Assembly (NCBI GenBank): GCA_963575745.1
Contig: CAUYUJ010021660.1
Span: 283,650 to 347,649 of the forward strand
Direction of reading: 5' to 3'
Length of the DNA stretch: 64,000 nt
Source: Prorocentrum cordatum
Lineage: Eukaryota; Sar; Dinophyceae; Prorocentrales; Prorocentraceae
Shown one piece after another: positions 21,791 to 33,064 of the stretch (positions are counted from its first letter, which is position 1; each line of letters opens with the position of its first letter). The translations under genes were made by a program, and so were the position numbers. The notes below the pieces were generated by a model, which searched no databases, was not told where the DNA came from, and was given only the letters and a program-made list of their open reading frames with translations.

Positions 21791-24700
21791 ATGCCGGCGA
21801 CAGGGAAGGCGCAGCGCACCGCATATCTGTTACCGCCACTTCTCCAGGGCGCCCACACCGCAACTGCCATGGTGGTGCAGGTTCGCGACATCTTCCATCA
21901 CAACGCTTCCCGCAACGATGCTCATGCGCAGGCGGCACCGGCATGTGGCACAAGGGCTGGGCTCAAAGCGTACTACAATGCGGGCGTCTCAAATGTTGCA
22001 GATGGCGTATGGCCTGACATAACTGGAAACTTCCCCGCCACTATGGGTGGCGCATACACAGCGTCCGGCACGACAGTACTATTCACTCAAGGGTATGCCG
22101 ACACTGGGATGACAAAGTCCAGCTTCAAAAGTAGCAGTGACAATTCGTGGACAGTCGCTGCGTGGGTAAAGTACACTGGATCACCTTCCCAAGGCTACAG
22201 CGCTATCGTGGGAGGGCACGACCCCTCTGGCTCTGGCACAGAGTTCTTCATTGGGAAAAATTATGGAAACACATGTTTAGGCGTGCAGGATTTGCAGTAT
22301 TATCCCGACGCGTGCGGCATTTCACTCTTCGACGGTAACTACCATTCTGTTGTTGTGTCTGTGGCCAGCGGCAGCGGCACGGTTTATGTGGATGCAACAA
22401 ATGTCTACAGCAACACTTGGAGTGGAGTGAACGAGGATGAGCAGATACGCATTGGAGTGGAGCTCCAAGGTTCTGGCTTTTACTGGACTGGCGAGATCAA
22501 AGAAGTTGCATTCCTGGAGCGAGCCCTCACTGCTTCCGAGGTGCTCACCATGCACCAAGACATGTCGACTGGCACCGTGTACTGCCAGCAGCCGGAGCCG
22601 ACGCCACCACCAACATCGGCATGTGGCACAAGGGTTGGGCTCAAAGCGTACTACAATGCGGGCGTCTCAAATGTTGCAGATGGCGTATGGCCTGACATAA
22701 CTGGAAACTTCCCCGCCACTATGGGTGGCGCATACACAGCGTCCGGCACGACAGTAATATTCACTCAAGGGTATGCCGACACTGGGATGACAAAGTCCAG
22801 CTTCAAAAGTAGCAGTGACAATTCGTGGACAGTCGCTGCGTGGGTAAAGTACACTGGATCACCTTCCCAAGGCTACAGCGCTATCGTGGGAGGGCACGAC
22901 CCCTCTGGCTCTGGCACAGAGTTCTTCATTGGGAAAAATTATGGAAACACATGTTTAGGCGTGCAGGATTTGCAGTGGTATCCCGACGTGTGCGGCATTT
23001 CACTCTTCGACGGCAACTACCATTCTGTTGTTGTGTCTGTGGCCAGCGGCAGCGGCACGGTTTATGTGGATGCAACAAACGTCTACAGCAACACTTGGAG
23101 TGGAGTGAACGAGGATGAGCAGATACGCATTGGAGTGGAGCTCCAAGGTTCTGGCTTTTATTGGGCTGGCGAGATCAAAGAAGTTGCATTCCTGGAGCGA
23201 GCCCTCACTGCTTCCGAGGTGCTCACCATGCACCAAGACATGTCGACTGGCACCTCGTACTGCCAGGATACCGTTTCTTTATTGCTTGGGGCATGACGGG
23301 CGTCATGGCCCCCGCTCCCTCCCCCCCTGTGACGTAACGCTCCCCCCGGCACTGCCGCCGTGCGCATTGGGATCCGCGTAGGTGTTTGCGTAGGAATCCG
23401 CATAGGAGTCTGGTCCGCAGTCGCCGTTGTCGTAGTCGTCGTCGTCGTCGTCGTCGCCGCCGCCGTCGTCGTCGTCGCCCGTGGCTTGTCGCTCGTCGCC
23501 CATAGTCGTCGTGCGCGTAGACGCGGCTGAAACCTGTTTTTTATTCTGGGCCGATGACGGCAATCATCTAGGAGGGGTGGGGGGGGGTCGATGACGTCAC
23601 GTTTCGCGCCGGCGGCGTATGGGAATGCCTAGGAATGACGGAGGACGGGTAGCGCCAGCGTGTAGGTGGCGATTGGCCCCACAACGCCTGTGTACACCAC
23701 AGTGCTTGCGTGCACCACAGTGCCTGTGTACACAACACCGCCTATGTACACCACTGCAGCCGCGTGCAACACAGCGTCAGTTTTGTGCCACCGTGCCTGC
23801 GGGCACAACGGTTTTTGTGCACACCACAGCGATTGCGTACACCACATCAGCCGTGTGCAACACAGCACCAGTGTACACCACAATGCCTGCGTGCAGTGCA
23901 GTGCCTGTGTGCACCACGGCGCCTGTGTGCACCACAGCAACCGTGTGCAACACTGTTGCATATAGAATGTTAGAACAAATCCTTATGACAAAATGGAACG
24001 CTCGTGGATTCCACAGAAAACAATATGAACTAATCGTTATGGACAACGGAGCGGCGCTGGAATCTTCGAGTGTTCCCGAGTCCGCCCGCACCACCCTATC
24101 TCCTCCCATCTGCGTCGAGGAGGCTCCAGGTAAATTGGCCGTCCGAGAATTAAGTGGACCGATTCAATAGACCATTCTGCGGTGCGCGCTGAGATGCGCA
24201 CGTGCGCTGTAGCACCAACCCGCACGACAGTGCGCATGGAGGAAAAGAGGGAGGAAGAGGAGGAGGAGGAGGAGGAGGAGGAGGAAGAAAAGGAGGAGGA
24301 ATAGGAGGATGAGGAGGAGGTGGTGGCGGTGGAGGATGGAGGAGGGAAAAACGTCGCATTCGATTATCAGCACTTGCCTGGCGTGGCGTCTAGTTGTCCG
24401 CAGCAGATCCTCACGTACATGCTCCTTTTACCTGTTCTATGCACGCAGGCATTGTGGTGGATTCCCGCGGTGCGTTGCATGCGGATGTTGTGGTGTAGAC
24501 ACGCGCTGTGGCGTGCACAGGCGCTGTGGTGCACGCAAACATTGTGGTGTACACAGGCGCTGTGTTGTACATGGTAGCTGCGGTGTACACGTGTACACCG
24601 GCGCTGTAGTGTACGCAAGCATTGTGGTGTACACAGGCGTTGCGTTGCACATGGTTGTTGCGGTGTACGCAGGCGCTGTGGTATACACGCGCGCGCTGTG

Positions 24701-25522
24701 TTGCACGTGAGCGCTGTGGCGTACACACGCTCAGTGGGGCATATCGCCACGTACATGCTGCTCGCGTCGTCGTCGTCGTCGTCGTGGTCGTCTCACGTCG
24801 CTCGTCGCTCGTCGCGTCGCGCGCGCGGGCGCGGCTGCGGTGCGGGAGCCACACGGCGGGGGGGGCGTTACGTCATACCCCCCCTCGCCCCCCGCCATCA
24901 CGCCCGTCATCGCCGAACATAAAGAAACGCTCTCCAGCAGCAGGAGCCGACGCCAGCACCAACGCCCTCACCGACGCCAGCACCAGCGCCCGCGCAGAGT
25001 TCGGCCGTTGGCGATCCGCATATGCAAAATGTGCATGGCGAGCGGTTCGATTTGACGGTGCCAGGTAGCCATGTCCTGATCAACATCCCTCGTGGAGGTC
25101 GCGTTGAACAAGCATTGCTTCGCGTGCAGGCCAATTCGCGCCGAATGGGTTCCCAGTGCGCGGACATGTACTTCACCGATGTGAACGTGACTGGGTATTG
25201 GGCAGAGGCGAAAAAAACTGGAGGGTACTATCACAGCGCATCGCAGAGCGAACGCAGTATTCCAGAGTGGGTTGCTTTTGGCAAGGTCGAGCTGAAGATC
25301 GTTCACGGGCGTACGGGCGCTGGCGTGTCGTACTTGAACGTGCACGTGAAGCACTTGGCACGAGCCGGGTTTCCTGTCGGAGGCCTGCTTGGCGAAGATG
25401 ACCACAGCGACGTGAGTGCGCCCGCGACTGAGTGCATGCAGCAGATGAGTCTACAGACGCGAGCGCATCCGAACGGCAGCGTTACCCCGGCGGCCTCGAC
25501 CGCAGAGGGGTCCCTCGACTAA
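21791..25522 (+). CDS. Two-exon gene: tandem LamG-like domains plus VWD-like domain
   Basis: Inferred product: an extracellular or cell-surface protein. Exon 1 (21791-23266) encodes two near-identical LamG/concanavalin A-like domains, each about 220 residues. They start 'ACGTR.GLKAYYNAGVSNVA' (about residues 54 and 277) and carry four Cys each. Copy 1 ends 'YCQQPEPTPPPT'. Exon 2 (24938-25522) opens in the same phase with 'QQEPTPAPTPSPTPAPAP', so the linker is continued. It then has 'GDPHMQNVHGERFDL', the typical start of a VWD domain, and a 'GGLLGEDDH' motif near its end. TAA follows 'EGSLD'. Exon 1 read alone would stop at 23296. Jumping from CAG at 23266 to CAG at 24938 restores the linker, so I infer a GA-AG intron. 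ATG 21791 is the first in frame after a stop at 21725; no signal peptide is evident, so the true start may lie in an upstream exon. Ligand binding is not predictable. Confidence 0.7.
21944..22615 (+). CDS. LamG-like domain 1 (part of the two-domain gene)
   Basis: About 224 codons from 'ACGTRAGLKAYY' to the Pro/Thr linker. The fold call rests on the LamG_3-like pattern 'SWTVAAWVKY', 'FFIGKNYGNTCLGVQ' and 'HSVVVSVASGSGTVYVDATN', with the sheet-forming 'GEIKEVAFLERALTASEV' at the end. It differs from domain 2 at only a handful of codons. Confidence 0.75.
22619..23266 (+). CDS. LamG-like domain 2 (part of the two-domain gene)
   Basis: A copy of domain 1, offset 678 bp. Differences seen include Ala to Val after 'CGTR', Leu to Ile in 'TTV.FTQ', Tyr to Trp in 'DLQ.YPD', Ala to Val in 'PD.CGI' and Thr to Ala in 'FYW.GEI'. 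This domain ends 'GTSYCQ', where the intron interrupts what is an uninterrupted linker after domain 1. Confidence 0.75.
23267..24937 (+). mobile_element. Intron formed by a TIR foldback element (introner-like)
   Basis: The inferred intron starts GATACC and ends CTCCAG. Its two ends are inverted repeats of each other. 'cgtttctttat' and 'atgacgggcg' at 23272-23302 pair with 24901-24930, and 'tgacgtaacgc' at 23330-23340 pairs with 24865-24875, giving arms of about 80 bp. They reach within 5 bp of the donor and 7 bp of the acceptor. Further in, 23642-23680 pairs with 24735-24765, and a GTGTACACCACAG minisatellite (23690-23960) faces its reverse complement (24430-24730). CCAG borders the element on both sides (23263-23266 and 24934-24937), a possible target-site duplication. 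The equivalent site after domain 1 is empty. No transposase frame lies inside, so it would be non-autonomous. Confidence 0.65.
24938..25522 (+). CDS. Exon 2: Pro/Thr linker and VWD-like domain
   Basis: It contributes about 194 residues. A repetitive EPTPAPTP linker is followed by 'GDPHMQNVHGERFDL' (from about 25013), 'SQCADMYF', 'SYLNVHVKHLA' and 'GGLLGEDDH', ending at TAA 25520-25522. I remember the same closing motif at the ends of other dinoflagellate VWD-like proteins; I cannot check that here. The isolated ATG at 25022 inside 'GDPHM' is unlikely to be the real start. Confidence 0.7.
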   Translation, partial: QQEPTPAPTPSPTPAPAPAQSSAVGDPHMQNVHGERFDLTVPGSHVLINIPRGGRVEQALLRVQANSRRMGSQCADMYFTDVNVTGYWAEAKKTGGYYHSASQSERSIPEWVAFGKVELKIVHGRTGAGVSYLNVHVKHLARAGFPVGGLLGEDDHSDVSAPATECMQQMSLQTRAHPNGSVTPAASTAEGSLD

Positions 25523-25603
25523 TTAGGCCTGCAAACAGCAGCGCTTTCCTTTTGCAGAGACAAGCACCTGACACGAGGGCTGCCTACAACCCTGGCCCTG
25601 GGG
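25523..25603. other. Short spacer after the VWD exon
   Basis: About 80 bp between the stop codon and the satellite. Part or all of it, and possibly the satellite too, could be 3' untranslated sequence. Confidence 0.4.
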
Positions 25604-26960
25604 GAGCTCCACCGAAGCTTCATTTCGGCACGCCCCTCTCGAGGATCGTGGCCCTGGCCCCACAGAGAGCTCCACCGAAGCTTCATTTCGGCACGCCCTC
25701 TCGAAGACCGTGGCCCTGGCCCCACAGGGAGCTCCTCCGAAGCGTCATTTCGGCATGCCCTCTCTCGAGGATCGTGGCCCTGGCCCCATAGGGAACTCCA
25801 CCGAAGCACCATTTCGGCACACCCTCGGCCTCACAGGGAGCTCCACCGAAACACCATTTCAGCACACCCCTCTGGAGGATCGCGGCCCTGGCCCCGCAGG
25901 GAACTCCACCGAAGCTTCATTTCGCCAAGCCCCACCGAAGCTTCATTTCGGTACACCCCCTTTCAAGGATCGTGGCCCAGGCACCACAGGGAGCTCCACC
26001 GAAGCTTCATTTCGACACACCTCTCTCGAGGATCGTGGCACTGTCGGCACACCCCTCGCGAGGATCATGGCCCTGGCCCCACAGGGAGCTCCACCGAAAC
26101 TTCATTTCGGTACACCCCGCTCGAGAATCGTGGCCCTGGCCCCACAGGGTGCTCCACCGAAGCCTCATTTCGGCATACCCCTCTTGAAGATCGTGGCCCT
26201 GGCCCCACAGGGAACTCCACCGAGGTTTCATTTCGGCACACCCCCTTTCAAGGATCGTGGCCCTGGCACCACAGGGAGCTCCACCGAAGCTTCATTTCGG
26301 CACGCCCTCTCGAAGACCGTGGCCCTGGCCCCACAGGGAGCTCCTCCGAAGCGTCATTTCGGCATGCCCTCTCTCGAGGATCGTGGCCCTGGCCCCATAG
26401 GGAACTCCACCGAAGCACCATTTCGGCACACCCTCGGCCTCACAGGGAGCTCCACCGAAGCACCATTTCAGCACACCCCTCTGGAGGATCGCGGCCCTGG
26501 CCCCGCAGGGAACTCCACCGAAGCTTCATTTCGCCAAGCCCCACCGAAGCTTCATTTCGGTACACCCCCTTTCAAGGATCGTGGCCCAGGCACCACAGGG
26601 AGCCCCACCGAAGCTTCATTTCGACACACCTCTCTCGAGGATCGTGGCACTGTCGGCACACCCCTCGCGAGGATCATGGCCCTGGCCCCACAGGGAGCTC
26701 CACCGAAACTTCATTTCGGTACACCCCGCTCGAGAATCGTGGCCCTGGCCCCACAGGGTGCTCCACCGAAGCCTCACTTCGGCATACCCCTCTTGAAGAT
26801 CGTGGCCCTGGCCCCACAGGGAACTCCACCGAGGTTTCATTTCGGCACACCCCTCTCGAGGATCGTGGCGCTGCCCCCACAGGGAGCTCCACCGAGGTTT
26901 CATTTGGGCACACCCCCCTCGAGGACCGTGGCCTTGGCCCCACAGAGAGCTCCACCGAAA
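25604..26960 (+). repeat. 57-63 bp satellite with 609-bp higher-order repeat
   Basis: Units begin 'agctccaccgaagcttcatt' and include 'gaggatcgtggccctggccc'. The first clean unit is 63 bp. Blocks of units repeat as a 609-bp super-unit: 25683-26291 recurs from 26292. Because most units are multiples of 3, a 446-codon frame (25710-27050) stays open. I treat it as a consequence of unit length rather than a gene, although a repetitive coding tail cannot be excluded. Confidence 0.85.
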
Positions 26961-26981
26961 CCGCGAATGCATCGACGCCGC

Positions 26982-27001
26982 ATCGGCGATGCATCGCCGA
27001 T
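26982..27001. repeat. Perfect 20-bp palindrome, shared with 42681
   Basis: 'atcggcgatgcatcgccgat' is fully self-complementary. A related 18-bp palindrome sits at 42681-42698, and both are followed by 'gcgcgatcc'-type sequence, so this is a small dispersed motif. Confidence 0.6.
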
Positions 27002-27189
27002 ACGGCGCGATCCTCCGACCCCATCAATTCGGACCCCATTTGGTCGGTAGCGAATTTTGGAGGCCTTGTGTACCTTCGTAACTCAGTCTTTCGAGTGTGT
27101 TAGCGTGGGGTGGCATGTGGTAGTCTATGAGGTAGCGCCGATTCAGCGTCCGTCAGCGGCGGTGAGCGTCGATTTGGCGTCGATATTCG

Positions 27190-27417
27190 TGTCGTAGTAG
27201 TAGCAGTCGTAGTAGTGGTAGTAGTAGTGGTACTACTAGTGTTAATACTGGGGTAGTCGTAGTAACAGTAGTAGTGGCAGTGGTAATAGTGGTCGGAATA
27301 GCAGTAGTAGTGGTAGTAATAGTCGTAGTCGCAGTCGTCGTCGTCGTAGTCGTAGTAGTAGAAGTAGTAGTAGTAGCAGTAGTAGTCGTAGTCGTAGTCG
27401 TAGTCGTAGTCGTAGCC

Positions 27418-27467
<50 letters not shown>

Positions 27468-27521
27468 CGTAGTAGTAGTCGTAGTACTAGTGTAGTCGCA
27501 ATCGTAGTCGTAGTCGTAGTC

Positions 27522-27567
<46 letters not shown>

Positions 27568-27574
27568 GAGTCGC

Positions 27575-27630
<56 letters not shown>

Positions 27631-27770
27631 TAGTAGTAGTAGTAGCAACCGTATTGTGCGTATCAGTAGCAGTAGCCGTAGTAGCAGTAGCCGTCGTAGT
27701 CGTAGTCGTATTAGTAGTCGTAGTAGTCGTGGTAGTCGTAGTAGTAGTAGCCGTAGTAGTAGTAGTCGTT

Positions 27771-27829
<59 letters not shown>

Positions 27830-27861
27830 CGTAGTAGTAGTAATAGTAATAGTAGTAGTAG
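27190..27861. repeat. (GTA)n/(GTC)n microsatellite
   Basis: About 670 bp of GTA, GTC and related triplets running into the assembly gap. The poly-Val, poly-Thr and poly-Leu frames are artefacts. Confidence 0.9.
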
Positions 27862-27961
27862 NNNNNNNNNNNNNNNNNNNNNNNNNNNNNNNNNNNNNNN
27901 NNNNNNNNNNNNNNNNNNNNNNNNNNNNNNNNNNNNNNNNNNNNNNNNNNNNNNNNNNNNN
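27862..27961. other. Assembly gap (100 N)
   Basis: Exactly 100 N, the usual placeholder for a gap of unknown size. Its right edge coincides with the first base of repeat unit A of the retrotransposon that follows, so the join may be a repeat-induced break. Confidence 0.95.
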
Positions 27962-28357
27962 CCCCCAGGCGGGAGTGTCCCGCCGTCGGCGCCCCGCGCG
28001 ATGGCGGGCGGCTGCGTGACCACCCGCCGCGGGGTGCCGCTCCGTCGGGCGGGCCAGGCTCCCGCGCGGGCATGCTGCCGCGCCGCGCTGCCGTAGGTCG
28101 GTGTCCCTCCTTCCTCTGTCCCTCCGTGCACGGTCGAAATGTATCCTTTCTGCCGCCTGGCCGCGGGGCGGGGTATCAAGGACCCGGCCATGTTTGCAGC
28201 GCCCCACCTGCCTAGTGTGCACTCTGAGGTGGGGCTGGCCAGGGTGTTGTCCTTTGCCTGCCAGAGCGCCGCTTTGGACCACCCCTGTGGCGACGCGCGG
28301 GGCGCGTCCGTTCGCAAGAGTGCGCCGGACGTGACCGTTGTCGCTGCTCGTTTTCTG
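27962..28357 (+). repeat. Split direct repeat module A1
   Basis: It matches 33486-33893 and 34139-34480 from 'cccccaggcgggagtg' to 'gctcgttttct'. Shared phrases include 'gatggcgggcggctgcgt' and 'gccaggctcccgcgcgggca'. The left limit is the assembly gap, so an upstream module cannot be excluded. Confidence 0.75.
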
Positions 28358-28394
28358 GGGCCTCGTCCTCGGGTCCAGCGTGACCTACGCGACG

Positions 28395-28965
28395 TCGTCC
28401 TTGTCCCGTAGAGGACTTTGGGATCGGCCCTGTAGGGTCTTGGCGTCGCTACCGTGCCCAGAGTGGTCTCCCACGCTGGTCCAGTGCGACCTAAGTACCC
28501 ATCTTTTTTTCGCGGGCCCAGAGTGACTTACGCGCGGTTGTCCAAGTCCCGTAGAGGATTTTGGGATCTGCCCTGAGGGGTCTTGGCGTCGCTGCCGCGC
28601 CCAGAGTGGCTTCCGCCTCTTCCGCGGGTCCAGGGTGACTGACGCGCGGTCGCCCCAGTCCCGTAGAGGATTTTGGGGCGGCCTTCAAGGGTCTTGGCGC
28701 TCACGCCGCACCGGGAGGGGCCTCCCGCGCTGGCCCAGTGCGACGTCGGCGCTGTCGTCCGAGCCCCGTGGAGGACGAGGGGTGCGGCCCGAAAAGGGTC
28801 ATTAGTCGTGGTGACTATGATGATTTGTATAAGGCCCAGAGGGCACTCTCCGATGGTCCTGAGCGACCTGCGCGCCGTTGCGTCAATCCCATGGGGAATG
28901 GGGGGGCCGGCCCAAAGGGGTCTCGGCGTTCTCGAGAAATCTATCGTGGCCGGCCGCGGGGCTCC
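28395..28965 (+). repeat. Degenerate tandem repeat, 105-142 bp
   Basis: Five diverged units share 'tcccgtagaggattttggg' and a downstream 'gggtcttggcgtcgct' phrase, at about 28405, 28547, 28660, 28765 and 28887. It lies between module A1 and the RT remnant, so it may be part of the retroelement leader. Confidence 0.6.
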
Positions 28966-29207
28966 ACGGGTGCCCGCGTCGGGGGCTCGCCTGCGCCCTT
29001 TTGGTCCTGCACGGAATCTGGTGTTGTGTTTGTGGCTTCGGTGGTCCCTGTCGCTATCAGGTGCTCAGGGTATCAATGCGCTGTGTATCAGGTTGACAGC
29101 GGCAGGCGGTCTGCAGTGCTGCGCCCCAGTTGCCGCTCGCGCGGGCTGTGACGCCAGTGTTCTGCCGAAGGAGACTTGCGATTCGCTGCTATCGGTTATT
29201 TGCTATC

Positions 29208-32200
29208 ATGGCCGACAGCGCGTCGCTGGGCCCCCTGCGACGGGGCCCCGTGTTGGGGGCGGACTGGCAGGAGTTCGAGTCTAAACCCGCCATGGGCTGA
29301 CTCGGGGCGTATAAGTTGAAGACGCCAGCGCAGATGGCGAACATTCGCATAGAGGAGCTGATTGGCTCAGAGAACCTGTCGGCGGCTCTGATGGGCGCAC
29401 TTCCTCGCGCGCTGGAGCGCCTCGCGACAGCGGGCAAGCAGGCGGTCGCGCGTGCGCGCGCGGCGCGTCCCAGTGCCCGCGCATTCGTGTCGGGGCTGCG
29501 GCCAACGTGGAAATGGCCGCCCCTATGCACCGCGTCGACGTGGGCGCAGTGCTCGCGACGGTTCCGCTGAACGGGCTCAGCCAGACGATCTGGCCGAGAC
29601 GCGGCTTTCGCGCGCGCGCGCCAGCGGCGGCGGCCGCGATTGTTGCAGAGCGGCAGGAGCGAGAAATCCGATTGGCTGGCGGCCGAAGTCGCGAAGGCCA
29701 AGAAGCGGGGCTGCATGCCCCATTGCAGACATCAGCCCCGCAACGCGTCCGCATGAGCGCGTGCGGCACGAGGCGGTCGATCACATGTTCGCGCTTTGCA
29801 AACTGTTTACTGACGAGGCGGCCGCTGCGCCGCGAGTGCGCAAGAGTGGCGCGCACCAGGGTTGCAGGCATCCGAAGTGCCGCGCTTGTGTAAACTTGAC
29901 ATCGACGCCGCCTTCAGGCGGCTTCCGTTGCGACCAGAGCATCGGGAATTGGTTCGTGGCATCTTCCGATGCGAGGACGAGGTCGCGGCGCGTGCTCACT
30001 GCGCGCGCCGATTCGGGGCAGGAGCGCCGACCGGCGCCTAACTCCCGCGACGTCGCAAGCGCGCATACTTGGGAACGCATTGGTACCCTCATCTGCGCGA
30101 TGCTCCGCGGTGTGCTCCACGCGGCGTTACTTCGTTGCGTGGGCGATAATGATGTTCGGCGCCGAAAGATGAGCCGAGGCGCGAGGCGGCCCGCGGGCCG
30201 GATGATCGGCTGCATTTATTTGCCGCGCGGTAGGCCGAGCATTTGTTGGATTGCATCACGCGCGTCGTGAGATGTTTATTGGGCCAGTCCGCGTTGGCTG
30301 ACGAATAAATGTTCTGCGTTGTCCCGCTCGGTATCCTGGAACTTCGCGTTGGCCTTTGGGGGGGATGACGCGCGTGCCGCCGCCTGAAAAGATCGCCAAG
30401 TGGACAGCCCGCATCCATGCGGCACTCGACTCGGGCACTCTGCGCGCAGGCGCGGGCCTCGGTCTTCCCCCCATCACGCGTTGTCGTGGCGCGCGCGGCC
30501 AGGTGATGCCAGCAAGCTGGCGGGCGCGCTGGCATGGGCCTCAGGAGATCTGTTCAATCGCGCGGGGCGAGCCATGCTCAGGCGCGCGTTCAACATCGCG
30601 CGCCGCTGACGCACCAACTCGCCACGTTCCCGCCGCGGCAGGCCGATCTTCGCCCAGGCGCGTCGCAGTTCCCCCGACGCGCGGCAGGAGCTGCGACTCG
30701 TGCTGCGGTTGAGGCTGATCGCGCTCGGCGGCGAGCTGGCGCAGTCGCGAAAATGGCGCGGTGAAGCGGCTGGCCCCGTGGCACACCTTCTGCGACGCGG
30801 CCTGTCGCCCGCCCACGGCCGCCGCCGTTCTTTTCATTGACGACAAATTCTCTTGGACGTGCTTGCCACCAGCCGCCAGGAACGGTTCAGCGGGACAGCG
30901 ACAGTTGCTCGCGCCGCGCGGACAAGCGCTCGCCAGGATCTTAAAGGCGTTCCAGCCCAGAGGGGATATCCAGATCATGGGCCTGGAGATGCTGAGCATC
31001 GCTCTGGGCCAGCGTTCGTTCGCACACCTGCTTCGCCGATGGCGCGTCGTGATCTGGTCAGCTCGCGCGCGGCCTCTGGGTCAAGATCGAGCACCTGCGG
31101 TGCCTCGTCCGCGAGGAGCGGGTGCCGACCGACGAAAATCTGTCCGACGACCCGTCCCCGGGTGAATTTGGGCTGCTGCGGCAGCTCGGCGCAGCGCGAG
31201 TTGATCCACGCCTTGACGAGGCCTTCTGCACGCCCGCATCGTGGGAATCGATGCTCATCCCGGCATGGTGAGCCAGCGCTCGCAGCACGTGTCATGCTGC
31301 GAGGCGGTCGCGACGCGGGCCCGCCCCCGCGTCGCCCGCGGGGCGCGCCATCGGCTGGCGCGCGAGACTCGGCGAGGGAGCATCTCGTAAGCGTCGAGCT
31401 AGCGAGTTTCGCTTCATCTGTCTCGCGAAGAGTTCGATGCTCAGTTGAGCAGCGTTTTGCGCAATGTGCCGCGCGTGGGCATCGACGCGATCTGTTCTTG
31501 CCTGCGTTCAAACGGGATGACGGCGCCGCAGCGCTTCGAGGGCGCGCAGTTCGAAGATTTCCTGGGTCGCGATTGCCTCTCTGACGCCGCAGCGACAGCA
31601 ATGAGAGAGCGGCTTGCGTGGCCGCTCGGCGGCGAGCACTGCGGGCGCGCGGGTCGCGCGCGAGCGCCGCTCTGCATCGAGAGGGCGCACTGCGGGCGCC
31701 GCGCCATCCGGCGGCACGGCGGCGCGGGCACGCCCGTCGCGGGCATGCACTGCAAGCTCGGTATCATCGCCATCTGTCTCATCGAGCGCGAGGACATGGG
31801 CACCCCGCGCGGTCCGTCGCAGACCGCGTTTCTCCTTTTCGGCGGTCATGCGGCGCCCCAGCGCCGTGGCCGCGCACGCGGGGATTCCCGAGGCCGGCGC
31901 CGTTGCCGGGCCCGCCGCCCGCGGGGCGGAGGGCCCGTTGGCGGCGCAGCCGCAGCTCGGCGGCGGATTCCGCGACAGTGGCACGCCGAGCGACGCGTGC
32001 GGCGTTGGAGGGTTTCGAGCGTCAGATGGGGGATCCGCGCTGCGAGATCGCGAGAGCGGCCAAAGCCGCTAAGCCGCCCGCGGCGAGGCGGGCGTGGGCG
32101 CAGGTAGCCCGAAACAGCGCCCTGCTCGGGTCGCGCCCGTGGTCGCTGCCGCAAGAACGCAGCGGCTTCGAGTGCTGGGTGAAGTTGGCGCGCGACGTTT

Positions 32201-33064
32201 TGCGACGCAAAGGCAGCGAGCTCTCGCCGTCGGACGACGGTAACTTGCCCTGGTCAACGACATTTTGGTGTCGCGCGACTTTCTGCAACTACTTTTCGCG
32301 CGCGAAGAAAGCTTGCCACGTCGCGCGAGTGGCAGACGCGGCGTTCACGCACGCGTCGCTGACGGGAGCCATGCTGGCCATAGAGAAGCGTTCGGGTTGG
32401 TCGGCACGGCCTCTCGCATGGCGGCCCGCGTGCAACTGCTAGAACAGTTACTGGAACGCCCAGGCGCATTGCCAGAAACGGGCGGTCTGGGCTTCCTTTT
32501 CGCAACCGCGCGCGCGTTCCTCCTTTGCCTCCCGTCAGAGGCGCTGGTTATCCAGCGTGCCGCTTCGCTTACGCGTCGCAGTTGGGCGCTGACCTATTCA
32601 TTGACGAAGATGCCGCCGTCTTATCTCTCGCCGGACATAAAGATCGCGAAAGACGGACAACGATTGTGCGCAAGTGTTGGTGCAAGCGCTCACGCGTCAC
32701 GTGCCCCGTGTACGCCTTCGGCATTTGGTTTAACTCTCGTCCTGAAGGCGACGCCCCGTGGGTTGGCTGGTGCGCCGCGAGCGCGCGCAGCGCGTTGCGG
32801 GCAGCGCTGCGCCGCGCGGAAGTAGGCGGCGCAGACGCGCATGGCACCCGCTCGTTCCGACGGGGCCATGCTCGAGACATTCTGGAGTTCGGTCGTCGAG
32901 TCACCGACATATTGAGGGCGGGTGCCAGGCAGATGCCAGCTTGGATGCGTTACCCAGACGTCGAAAAGATGGAGCGCCAAGCCGTCGCCGAAGCGGACTT
33001 CGGCGCGTCGTCCAGTGACGACGAGCGTGGGGAGGCGAACCCCCCCGGCGTCCAGCGACGCTAA
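29208..33064 (+). pseudogene. RT - RNase H - tyrosine recombinase remnant
   Basis: The reading frame is broken many times. An early piece starts at ATG 29208 and hits TGA at 29298. The RT palm A motif is 'KLDIDAAFRRLPLRPEHR' from 29892. A downstream 'SAHTWERIG' (about 30058) precedes 'LRCVGDND' (about 30130) where a YVDD box is expected. 'GDASKLAGALAWAS' (about 30506) follows the palm. RNase H is marked by 'FCDAACRPP' (about 30788) and 'GLEMLSIALG' (about 30980), then 'VVIWSA' where Asp is expected. The recombinase piece has 'FLLCLPSEAL' (about 32518), 'CWCKRSRVTCPV' (about 32673) and 'SFRRGHARDILEFG' (about 32850), with a Tyr-containing 'MRYPD' (about 32944). The box II His appears replaced by Arg. 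The motif order and wording match the dinoflagellate YR retroelement family as I remember it. The recombinase call is weaker than the RT call. Confidence 0.65.

Noticed and set aside
25604-26960. CRISPR-like regular repeats
   Set aside because: Units are contiguous and diverged, with no unique spacers. The genome is eukaryotic and no cas-like gene is present.
25710-27050. 446-codon frame through the satellite
   Set aside because: It stays open because most units are multiples of 3. There is no start context or non-repeat domain. Kept as a possibility under findings only.
27242-28282. Poly-Thr/poly-Leu frames spanning the N gap
   Set aside because: They are triplet repeat translations and run through unknown bases.
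29208-33064. Functional reverse transcriptase gene
   Set aside because: Stops and frame changes occur throughout. The expected YVDD, RNase H Asp and recombinase His positions are altered.
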